DNA of 5,830 nucleotides from contig CAKRWX010000163.1 of assembly GCA_934418055.1 (NCBI GenBank), positions 1 to 5,830 of the forward strand, given 5' to 3'. The notes under the pieces were generated by a model. That model saw only the letters and a program-made list of their open reading frames with translations. It had not been told where the DNA came from and searched no databases. The position numbers and the translations under genes are program-made. Of the stretch, positions 1-4,926 are shown piece after piece. Origin of the DNA: an uncultured Lachnospiraceae bacterium. GTDB lineage: Bacteria > Bacillota > Clostridia > Lachnospirales > Lachnospiraceae. Positions within the stretch are counted from its first letter, which is position 1. The number at the start of each line of letters is the position of its first letter.

Positions 1-952
1 CTACTTTACCTTTTTCACCGCCACGGATAATCAGCGGGATGTTGGCTACTTCCCGGTAGATGGCGGCATTTTTCTGATTCAAATGATGGGATCCCAGCAT
101 GACACCGTGGTCGGAAGTGTAGATCACCAGGGCATCTGGCATTTTCTCATCGATGACTTTTAAGACTCTTCCGATCTCATAGTCTGCGAAGGAATTACAT
201 CCCAAAAGCATAGACTGTTTCTCGGTCGGTTTTCGCAATTCTTCAGAGGAAGCATTCAGGTCTTTTCCGGCCCATAATCTCTGCATCAGTGGCTTGTCGG
301 ATAGATCATCGTGGAAGCCCTCATTGTCATCGAAGGAAAATCCATCGTACATATGGTTAAATGGAGCCGGACACAGGGATGGTCCATGAGGCTCGTCTAA
401 GGAAACAGTCAGGAAGAAATCTTCATCGCTGTACTGATCCAGGAAACGGATGGCCCGGTTACAGCAGCGATGGGCGTATGTGAAGCCTTCTGTCATATCC
501 GGTTCAAAGGAAGTTGCCCGCTTTCTGGATTTCATCCGCTCCTCATCGGTCAGTTCTTCCAGATAGCACCGCATATCATACCAATACTCTGGATCCCAGC
601 CGTCCGGACATTTGCCGTAGCCGAAATAGTCGCCGCCGTCCAGATGCCATTTGCCAATGTAACCGCAGTGTACCTGCTGATCCATCAGACGCTGGCCAAT
701 GGTCTTCACGCCCTCGCCCAGTGGCATACTGTTGGTGGAAACGCCGTTGCTGTGTGGGAACATACCGGTGAAAATGGCCCCTCTGGCCGGGCCGCAGACT
801 GGCTGACAAGAATAGGCATTTTCATAACGGATGCCTTCTTCTGCCAGACGATCCAGGTTTGGCGTGATCATCCGGCTGTCACCGTAGCAGCCAAGCATAT
901 CTTTTCTTGTGGTGTCTGTCATGAAGAGAATCACCTGTTTTCTCTCACTCAT
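1..952 (-). CDS. Sulfatase (cysteine-type, cytoplasmic), N-terminal part
   Basis: Hydrolyses sulfate esters; the natural substrate cannot be told from this part. The frame is open for 317 residues from the ATG at 952-950 to the left edge, so the C-terminus lies outside. The sulfatase signature C-x-P-x-R is CGPAR at residues 53-57, followed by GAIFTG; Cys53 is the residue that family members convert to formylglycine, in anaerobes by a radical SAM maturase (none is in this window). Other family landmarks are the metal-ligand Asp13 in MTDTTR, the second signature GYIGKWHL ending at residue 104, DEPHGP at 186-191 and the metal-ligand pair Asp281-His282 in SDHGVML. The second Asp of the usual N-terminal pair is Thr14. 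No signal peptide is present, so it should act on imported substrate. The start is fixed by AGGAGG at 965-960, 7 nt upstream. It is divergent from an araC-type gene, its likely regulator. Family is secure; specificity is unknown. Confidence 0.93.
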   Translation of the reverse strand, partial: MSERKQVILFMTDTTRKDMLGCYGDSRMITPNLDRLAEEGIRYENAYSCQPVCGPARGAIFTGMFPHSNGVSTNSMPLGEGVKTIGQRLMDQQVHCGYIGKWHLDGGDYFGYGKCPDGWDPEYWYDMRCYLEELTDEERMKSRKRATSFEPDMTEGFTYAHRCCNRAIRFLDQYSDEDFFLTVSLDEPHGPSLCPAPFNHMYDGFSFDDNEGFHDDLSDKPLMQRLWAGKDLNASSEELRKPTEKQSMLLGCNSFADYEIGRVLKVIDEKMPDALVIYTSDHGVMLGSHHLNQKNAAIYREVANIPLIIRGGEKGKV

Positions 953-959
953 ATTACAA

Positions 960-965
960 CCTCCT
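960..965 (-). promoter_or_regulatory. Ribosome binding site of the sulfatase gene
   Basis: A perfect AGGAGG lies 7 nt before the ATG and fixes the start of the sulfatase. Confidence 0.85.
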
Positions 966-1015
966 ATGGTCTTTGATTTGGATTTTCCTGTTATCGTCAA
1001 TTCCAGAGAATATGA

Positions 1016-1044
1016 TTGATTTCTGAATCTTTCCTAAGTATAAT
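1016..1044 (+). promoter_or_regulatory. Candidate araC-type gene promoter
   Basis: TTGATT (1016-1021) and a perfect TATAAT (1039-1044) are separated by the optimal 17 nt. Transcription would start near 1051, about 78 nt before the ATG of the regulator. Its -10 is only 3 bp from the -10 of the divergent sulfatase promoter, so the two polymerase sites overlap. Confidence 0.55.
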
Positions 1045-1047
1045 CCT

Positions 1048-1077
1048 ATTATAAATCATGGTTCCCTACAATTTCCA
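1048..1077 (-). promoter_or_regulatory. Candidate sulfatase promoter
   Basis: On the minus strand a perfect TATAAT (1053-1048) is preceded, after 18 nt, by TGGAAA (1077-1072), a 4 of 6 match to the -35 consensus. Transcription would start near 1041, giving a leader of about 88 nt. The weak -35 would suit a promoter that needs an activator such as the neighbouring AraC-family protein. A second possible -10, TATACT, lies at 1042-1037. Confidence 0.4.
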
Positions 1078-1128
1078 TGTTTTTTTACGTTTCCTATATG
1101 GACAATTCTGTTTTATGGAGGACATTCT

Positions 1129-1965
1129 ATGATCGACAACCGAGGCTATCTCTATCCAGAACGAAAAGAAAACGGCTATGAGAATCTTCAGACTCCCATC
1201 GCCGTCAACTGCTGTGGCTCCAAGCACCAGTTTACCCGCGATTACCTGCGCAGACGGCCAGAAGGCCGAGCAGATTATCAGCTTCTCTACGTCTACAGCG
1301 GCACGGGACATTACCTGTTTTCCGATGGATGGCGGGCCATGGAAGCCGGTTCTTTGATCCTTTATAAACCGGGAGAGATCCAGGGTTACTGTTACTATGC
1401 AGAAGAATCCCCGGAAATCTACTGGATCCACTTCACCGGTTCCCAGATTCCGTCACTCCTGGAACATTTTCATATCTGCACCGGTATGATCGGGCGATCC
1501 AGCAAACTAAAAAATCTCTTTGACGAGATCATTTCCGAATTGCAGTTAAAAAATCTGTATTTTTCCGAACTGGTAAACAGTGATTTTCTGCGGCTTCTGG
1601 TACTGATCCAGCGCACCAAAGACCATTATCTCCATCCGGCCCGCACCAGTCTTTCCACTGACCGCCTGATTCTCCATCTGAACCAGACCTACATGGAACC
1701 CTGGACCGTCGGCTCCATGGCTGCATTTTGCGGCATCAGCTCCGATCACCTGGCCCATTTATTTAAGTCCGCCACCAACACCTCGCCCATGCGCTATCTA
1801 AACCGCCTGCGCATAGAAAAAGCGCAGGAACTCCTGACGGTCACAGACCTGCAGATCCAGGAGATCGCTGCGCTTGTGGGATACTCGGATGGGCTTTATT
1901 TCAGCCGGATTTTTAAGAAAATGACTGGGCTTTCTCCACTGAGTTACCGCAACCAGCAGAAATAA
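1129..1965 (+). CDS. AraC-family transcriptional regulator
   Basis: A 278-residue DNA-binding regulator of normal length for the two-domain AraC type. Residues about 20-115 form the N-terminal cupin-like effector domain, with the recognisable run LLYVYSGTGHY (52-62), the turn GSLILYKPGE (74-83) and IYWIHFTG (97-104). Residues about 175-275 form the double helix-turn-helix: the first around WTVGSMAAFCGISSDHLAHLF, then TSPMRYLNRLRIEKAQELL, the second around IQEIAALVGYSDGLYFSRIF, ending in the family hallmark TGLSPLSYR. The start is supported by GGAGG at 1117-1121, 7 nt before the ATG. Members of this type usually sense a sugar or related ligand and activate a neighbouring operon. Its divergence from the sulfatase gene suggests it controls desulfation of a sulfated substrate; that target is inferred. 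The stop lies 9 bp from the stop of the convergent lipoprotein gene. Confidence 0.93.
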   Translation: MIDNRGYLYPERKENGYENLQTPIAVNCCGSKHQFTRDYLRRRPEGRADYQLLYVYSGTGHYLFSDGWRAMEAGSLILYKPGEIQGYCYYAEESPEIYWIHFTGSQIPSLLEHFHICTGMIGRSSKLKNLFDEIISELQLKNLYFSELVNSDFLRLLVLIQRTKDHYLHPARTSLSTDRLILHLNQTYMEPWTVGSMAAFCGISSDHLAHLFKSATNTSPMRYLNRLRIEKAQELLTVTDLQIQEIAALVGYSDGLYFSRIFKKMTGLSPLSYRNQQK

Positions 1966-1987
1966 TCATTTTCATCATGTTTCTGCT
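1955..1987 (+). terminator. Weak inverted repeat at the convergent gene junction
   Basis: AGCAGAAA (1955-1962) and TTTCTGCT (1980-1987) form an 8-bp perfect stem around a 17-nt loop that spans the araC stop codon and the 9-bp gap to the lipoprotein gene. It is the only hairpin at the junction. The T-run after it on the plus strand is poor, and there is none on the minus strand, so termination is a guess. Confidence 0.25.
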
Positions 1988-2616
1988 TTACTGAGCCAAG
2001 TTGGAGCAATGCAGAAATAGGTAAACTCACCGGAATCTGCATCATCACTCTCATACTCATATAAACCACGGATCTCCTCCATGCCTACAAAATGGTATGT
2101 ATGGTCAAACAGCTCTTCACCGTTTTTGTCGTAGCCTTTGATTTCAGAAGCGGAACCATCAAATTCCAGTGTGGCCACGCCCTCTGTGAAGGAACAGTCA
2201 TAGACACCATTGCCATCTGCATAGGCTTTTACTGCCTCTTCTCCGTAAATCGTTCCTGTCACCATGGATGCCAGTTTTTCGTATGCGGCTTCTGCATTTT
2301 CCTCTCCAACCAACGCTTTGCAGTTATCCAGCCAAGTCTGCTGATACTCGTCTGCCAGAATTACCGGCCACAGTTCCTGATAAGAGCCAGTCAGATCCAT
2401 CATAAGCTTCTGTGCCTGGGCACTTTCATCCTCTGCGGCTTCTGTGGTTTCTGCCTCCGTCGTTTCTGCTTCGGTACTTTCTACTGTGGTACTCTCTGTC
2501 TCAACAGCGCTTGTCTCTTTCACTGCCTCGGATGTTGCGGAACTGCCGCAGCCTTCCAGCATGGTCAATGTCAAAGCACCAGCTATAAATAATTTTAAAA
2601 GATTTGTTTTTCTCAT
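1975..2616 (-). CDS. Lipoprotein with a shortened ZinT-like domain
   Basis: A 213-residue surface lipoprotein. Residues 1-22 are a lipoprotein signal peptide: charged start MRKTNLLK, a hydrophobic stretch and a lipobox LEGC with Cys23 as the acylated residue; Glu at -2 is unusual. Residues 24-68 are a Ser/Thr/Glu/Ala-rich linker with the tandem repeat ETTEA. Residues about 72-206 resemble the ZinT (YodA) metal-binding domain by pattern: LTGSYQELWP near 75-84, an acidic Tyr-rich helix, a GYDKNGEELF strand near 161-170 and a final FTYFCIAP at 198-205. In ZinT the equivalent of that last strand carries a zinc-ligand His and is followed within about ten residues by an HxH motif and about 30 more residues. 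Here the strand has no His and the protein ends eight residues later. It is probably a truncated or divergent member, with metal binding in doubt. AGGAGG at 2628-2623 lies 6 nt upstream. The lipoprotein call is strong; the ZinT relation is moderate. Confidence 0.8.
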   Translation of the reverse strand: MRKTNLLKLFIAGALTLTMLEGCGSSATSEAVKETSAVETESTTVESTEAETTEAETTEAAEDESAQAQKLMMDLTGSYQELWPVILADEYQQTWLDNCKALVGEENAEAAYEKLASMVTGTIYGEEAVKAYADGNGVYDCSFTEGVATLEFDGSASEIKGYDKNGEELFDHTYHFVGMEEIRGLYEYESDDADSGEFTYFCIAPTWLSKAET

Positions 2617-2622
2617 AATGTT

Positions 2623-2628
2623 CCTCCT
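2623..2628 (-). promoter_or_regulatory. Ribosome binding site of the lipoprotein gene
   Basis: AGGAGG lies 6 nt before the ATG at 2616-2614 and just downstream of the large palindrome. Confidence 0.8.
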
Positions 2629-2634
2629 GCATAT

Positions 2635-2678
2635 AAAAAATGTGTCGCGGTTAGTTTTTCCTAACTACGACACATTTT
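2635..2678 (-). terminator. 42-bp palindrome: likely terminator for the upstream transcript and/or operator
   Basis: Arms 2637-2654 and 2661-2678 pair at 16 of 18 positions around a 6-nt loop (outer TGTGTCG/CGACACA, inner GTTAG/CTAAC). On the minus strand the stem is followed by six T (2640-2635), so a transcript reading through from the flavin reductase gene would fold it as an intrinsic terminator, with some of the T-run pairing at the stem base. A transcript from the lipoprotein's own promoter starts inside the palindrome and would keep only the inner stem, so it would escape termination. On the plus strand there is no gene upstream that needs it. Confidence 0.6.
2651..2664 (-). promoter_or_regulatory. 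Possible DtxR/IdeR-like operator core
   Basis: The minus strand reads TTAGGAAAAACTAA. It keeps the spacing of the DtxR/IdeR core TTAGGnnnnCCTAA and matches nine of its ten conserved positions. It would lie at about +4 to +17 of the predicted lipoprotein transcript. A metal-responsive repressor would suit a ZinT-like product. The identity of the regulator is inference; AT-rich palindromes can match by chance. Confidence 0.35.
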
Positions 2679-2702
2679 AAACAATTATGGCTCAGATGAC
2701 AA
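2674..2702 (-). promoter_or_regulatory. Lipoprotein gene promoter
   Basis: TTGTCA (2702-2697) and TAAAAT (2679-2674), each a 5 of 6 match, are separated by exactly 17 nt. Transcription would begin near 2667, about 50 nt before the lipoprotein ATG. The -10 and the start point lie inside one arm of the palindrome at 2637-2678, the usual place for a repressor operator. Confidence 0.65.
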
Positions 2703-2721
2703 TGACCAGAACGTCCATTTT

Positions 2722-2865
2722 CTATCCATAATGAAAGGAGGCGCAATGATCGCCTCCATCTTCATACACCGCAGTGCCATACAATCCAATGCTGGTAAAA
2801 TCATGATCGGTCTCTGGCTGTAACAATTTCTGAATTATTTCGCTCTCTTTTGACTGTTTCTGCAT
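2722..2865 (-). CDS. Small hypothetical protein, 47 residues, abutting the flavin reductase gene
   Basis: The ATG at 2865-2863 follows the TAA of the flavin reductase gene with no base between and in the same frame, so translation could restart by coupling; no ribosome binding site of its own is visible. The 47 residues begin MQKQSKESEIIQKLL, an amphipathic helix-like start, and continue with FTSIGLYGTAVYEDGGDH and a single Cys41. I do not recognise a family. The stop TAG at 2724-2722 is followed in the +1 frame by DRKWTFWSLSSEP and a TAA at 2687-2685, so a lost base near 2725 could have shortened a protein of about 60 residues. It may be a real coupled small gene, a shortened one, or a chance ORF. 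Confidence 0.45.
   Translation of the reverse strand: MQKQSKESEIIQKLLQPETDHDFTSIGLYGTAVYEDGGDHCASFHYG
2737..2757 (-). repeat. GC-rich 7-bp hairpin inside the small ORF
   Basis: GGAGGCG (2737-2743) and CGCCTCC (2751-2757) are perfect inverted arms around a 7-nt loop. On the minus strand the stem is followed by TTTCATTAT, so it could slow or partly end the transcript, but the T-run is weak. It also encodes residues near DGGDHCAS of the small ORF. Confidence 0.4.
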
Positions 2866-3417
2866 TTATTTCAGTTTCAATCCGTCAGAAAATGCCTTGC
2901 CAACCACTTCACCAAGCCCCATATAAGTATTATTCACCGGGTCAAAGGCGATTGGTTTTAATTTCTTCGGGTCAATCTTGCCATCAGTCAGAACGCTCTC
3001 GTCCGCCGTCACATTGACGATCTCGCCAACCAGGATGCCATTCTCAAAGCTTTTTACTTTGCACTCCAATGCCATCGGCAGTTCATCGATCAATGGCGCG
3101 TTTACACGCTGGCTCTTGGTTGCATGGAATCCGGCTTTTTCAAACTTATCTGGTACTTTCTTTGCTGATTCCACACCCACATAATCACATGGAACCACCG
3201 TACTCTCTGTTGCCATGCTAACGGTAAATGCTCCTGTTTTGGCAAGGTTCTCCGTTGTTTTATGCTCAGACATGCTAATGGAAATCTCATTCATGTCCGT
3301 AATAATGCCCCAGGCTGCGTTCATGGCATTCGGAACGCCATTCTCATCATACGTTGCGACGATCAATACTGGCATTGGGTACATCACTGGTTTTGCTCCA
3401 AAATCAACTCTGCTCAT
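2866..3417 (-). CDS. Flavin reductase-like FMN-binding protein
   Basis: A 183-residue soluble protein of the flavin reductase-like / flavoredoxin split-barrel family, which binds FMN and passes electrons to small acceptors; its partner is unknown. Typical features from the N-terminus are GAKPVMYPMPVLIVAT (7-22), NAMNAAWGIITDMN (30-43), the strand ISISMSEHKTTENL (45-58) that contacts the flavin in relatives, TGAFTVSMAT (61-70), CDYVGVESAKKVPDKF (77-92) and, after the barrel, LVGEIVNV (129-136). The length is normal. I chose the ATG at 3417-3415 because AGAGGAG (3432-3426) lies 8 nt before it; an in-frame ATG eight codons further upstream has AGGAA directly against it, too close to serve. It sits 90 bp downstream of the PatB-like gene on the same strand with no terminator between, and it abuts a small ORF. 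Family call is strong; physiological role is open. Confidence 0.9.
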   Translation of the reverse strand: MSRVDFGAKPVMYPMPVLIVATYDENGVPNAMNAAWGIITDMNEISISMSEHKTTENLAKTGAFTVSMATESTVVPCDYVGVESAKKVPDKFEKAGFHATKSQRVNAPLIDELPMALECKVKSFENGILVGEIVNVTADESVLTDGKIDPKKLKPIAFDPVNNTYMGLGEVVGKAFSDGLKLK

Positions 3418-3434
3418 GGTTTGTTCTCCTCTCG

Positions 3435-3465
3435 TTTTCATTTCCTATTGTTTTTCATTTCCTAT
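3435..3465 (-). repeat. Two direct repeats of 14 bp, 17 bp apart, before the flavin reductase gene
   Basis: TTTTCATTTCCTAT (plus strand) occurs at 3435-3448 and again, identical, at 3452-3465. The pair lies 18 to 48 bp upstream of the flavin reductase start. It could be a recent 17-bp duplication or a tandem regulator-binding site. No good sigma-A promoter was found around it. Confidence 0.75.
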
Positions 3466-3507
3466 AGCTTATCATGCTCTCTGGTACGCTGCAAGGGCAC
3501 AGATTCC

Positions 3508-4725
3508 TTACCAAGCCGCATGAAATACATACTTATCCAACCGCTCAAATGCCTCTTTCACTCTGGACAACGGCAATGCCAGGTTCATGCGGATATGGCA
3601 TGGGCCGTGGAAGGCGACGCCATCCTGCCAGATAACACCAACTTCAATTCCTGCAGCCTGCAATTCTGTGATGGTCTTTCCGTGTTTCTGGCACCACTCG
3701 GTGCAGTCTAAGAACAGCATATAGGTTCCTTCTGGTTTGGAGACATGGACGCCCTCGAAATGGTTCTCGATGTAATCGCAGGCATAATTGATATTGCCGC
3801 TCAGAACTTCTTTCAATTCATCTACCCACTCATATCCCTCTGGCTTGTAGGCACCGATCAGAGCATACATGGATAACAGGTTCATGGAATTATAATGGCT
3901 TAAAGAAGACTCTTTCAAAATACGATCCCGCAGCCAGTCATTGTAAATAATGTGATAACTGCCAATCAGACCAGCCAGGTTAAAGGTCTTAGAAGGAGCA
4001 TACAATGCCACGGTTCTCTGTTTCGCGTCCTCCGATACAGACTGGGTCGGAACGTGCTTATGGCCATTTAACAGGATATCTGACCAGATCTCATCGGAAA
4101 TCACATACACATCATGTTTCCGGTAGATCTCCATGGCCTTCTCGACCTCCCACCGCTCCCATACACGGCCTGTAGGGTTGTGAGGACTGCAGAAAACAGC
4201 CGCATGGATATGATTTTCCACAATCTTCTTCTCCATATCCTCAAAATCCATCCGATACACCTGGTTCTCATCCTTCACCAATGGGCTGAGAACCATATGA
4301 TAGCCATTATTCGTCAGACTATCGGTAAAACCAATATAAGTCGGGGAATGAAGAAGCACACTGTCACCTTTGGAACAGATCACATTCAACGCACTGACCA
4401 CACCGCCAAGAACGCCATTTTCATACCCGATATGCTTCGGCTCCAGACCCTCTACGCCATTTCTCACCTGATGCCATTTGATAATCGCATCAAAATATTC
4501 CTCTCTTGGGCTGAAATATCCATAAGTGGTATGTTTTGTTCTTTCAATGATCGCCTCCGGAATCGTAGGCACCGCCGGAAAATTCATATCCGCCACCCAC
4601 ATAGGGATCAGGTCGAACCCCTCCTTCGTCTTCGCTGGCCAAGTCATCCATTCTGACTCAAAAGGCTCCACGGCGATGGAATCCTTTCCCTTTCGGTCTA
4701 AAACGGTTGTAAAATCGTATTTCAT
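3508..4725 (-). CDS. patB: MalY/PatB-family PLP-dependent C-S lyase (aminotransferase class I/II fold)
   Basis: A 405-residue cytoplasmic enzyme of normal length for MalY/PatB proteins, which split cystathionine or cysteine conjugates by beta-elimination to a thiol, pyruvate and ammonia; some also act as regulators (MalY). Landmarks: the family start IPMWVADMNFP (40-50), TYGYFSPREEY (67-77), CSPHNPTGRVW (179-189), the PLP-contact Asp211 in VISDEIWSD (208-216), the Schiff-base lysine Lys246 in APSKTFNLAGL, and the carboxylate-binding Arg379 in HIRMNLALP. The frame is open much further upstream, to 5028, but the extra part is intergenic and antisense to the next gene. The ATG at 4725-4723 starts the conserved protein and has AAAGGA 10 nt upstream. 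It has its own promoter at 4789-4817 and probably leads a transcript with the flavin reductase gene. Family is secure; the exact substrate and the symbol are less so. Confidence 0.92.
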   Translation of the reverse strand: MKYDFTTVLDRKGKDSIAVEPFESEWMTWPAKTKEGFDLIPMWVADMNFPAVPTIPEAIIERTKHTTYGYFSPREEYFDAIIKWHQVRNGVEGLEPKHIGYENGVLGGVVSALNVICSKGDSVLLHSPTYIGFTDSLTNNGYHMVLSPLVKDENQVYRMDFEDMEKKIVENHIHAAVFCSPHNPTGRVWERWEVEKAMEIYRKHDVYVISDEIWSDILLNGHKHVPTQSVSEDAKQRTVALYAPSKTFNLAGLIGSYHIIYNDWLRDRILKESSLSHYNSMNLLSMYALIGAYKPEGYEWVDELKEVLSGNINYACDYIENHFEGVHVSKPEGTYMLFLDCTEWCQKHGKTITELQAAGIEVGVIWQDGVAFHGPCHIRMNLALPLSRVKEAFERLDKYVFHAAW

Positions 4726-4788
4726 TGTGCTGTTATCCTTTCTGTATTCTGCATTTTTCGTAATTTTGTCCGTAAAATCCATACATTT

Positions 4789-4817
4789 ATGATAACACGA
4801 AGCAAAAGCATTTACAA
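4789..4817 (-). promoter_or_regulatory. Promoter of the PatB-like gene
   Basis: TTGTAA (4817-4812) and TATCAT (4794-4789) are 17 nt apart, and TGT directly before the -10 makes it an extended -10 promoter. Transcription would start near 4782, leaving a leader of about 57 nt. Confidence 0.6.
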
Positions 4818-4851
4818 GAAAGAGAAAAAGATCTCCCGATTTTCCTTCCCC

Positions 4852-4880
4852 TTGCATCTTCCTTAAAAATCTGCTACCAT
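4852..4880 (+). promoter_or_regulatory. Candidate promoter of the fliB-like gene
   Basis: TTGCAT (4852-4857) and TACCAT (4875-4880) are 17 nt apart, with TGC directly before the -10 (extended -10 type). The hexamers are weak, 3 and 4 of 6. Transcription would start near 4887, about 40 nt before the ATG. It lies back to back with the PatB promoter and does not overlap it. Confidence 0.45.
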
Positions 4881-4912
4881 CACATGGAACACCAAATATA
4901 CCAATGATTTTC

Positions 4913-4918
4913 AGGAGG
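4913..4918 (+). promoter_or_regulatory. Ribosome binding site of the fliB-like gene
   Basis: AGGAGG lies 8 nt before the ATG at 4927 and fixes this start. Confidence 0.85.
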
Positions 4919-4926
4919 CATTCCTT

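Noticed and set aside
470..976. Plus-strand open frame of 168 codons opposite the sulfatase
   Set aside because: It lies antisense to the conserved sulfatase frame, has no ribosome binding site and extends into the promoter region.
972..1000. TTGACG at 1000-995 as the -35 of the sulfatase promoter
   Set aside because: Although a 5 of 6 match, no acceptable -10 lies 16 to 18 nt downstream.
2435..2520. Repetitive stretch in the lipoprotein gene as a tandem DNA repeat or CRISPR-like array
   Set aside because: The repeats are imperfect and follow the codons of the Thr/Glu/Ser linker, a usual feature of Gram-positive lipoproteins.
2092..2592. Plus-strand open frame of 166 codons opposite the lipoprotein gene
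   Set aside because: It is a shadow of the lipoprotein coding strand, rich in Cys and Phe from the Glu/Thr-rich linker, with no ribosome binding site.
3418..3441. Start of the flavin reductase at 3441 instead of 3417
   Set aside because: AGAGGAG is correctly spaced only for the ATG at 3417, and the extra eight residues are not part of the family fold; the 3441 ATG lies inside the tandem repeat.
3262..3711. Plus-strand open frame of 149 codons spanning the PatB/flavin reductase gap
   Set aside because: It crosses two well-supported minus-strand genes and has no ribosome binding site or recognisable domain.
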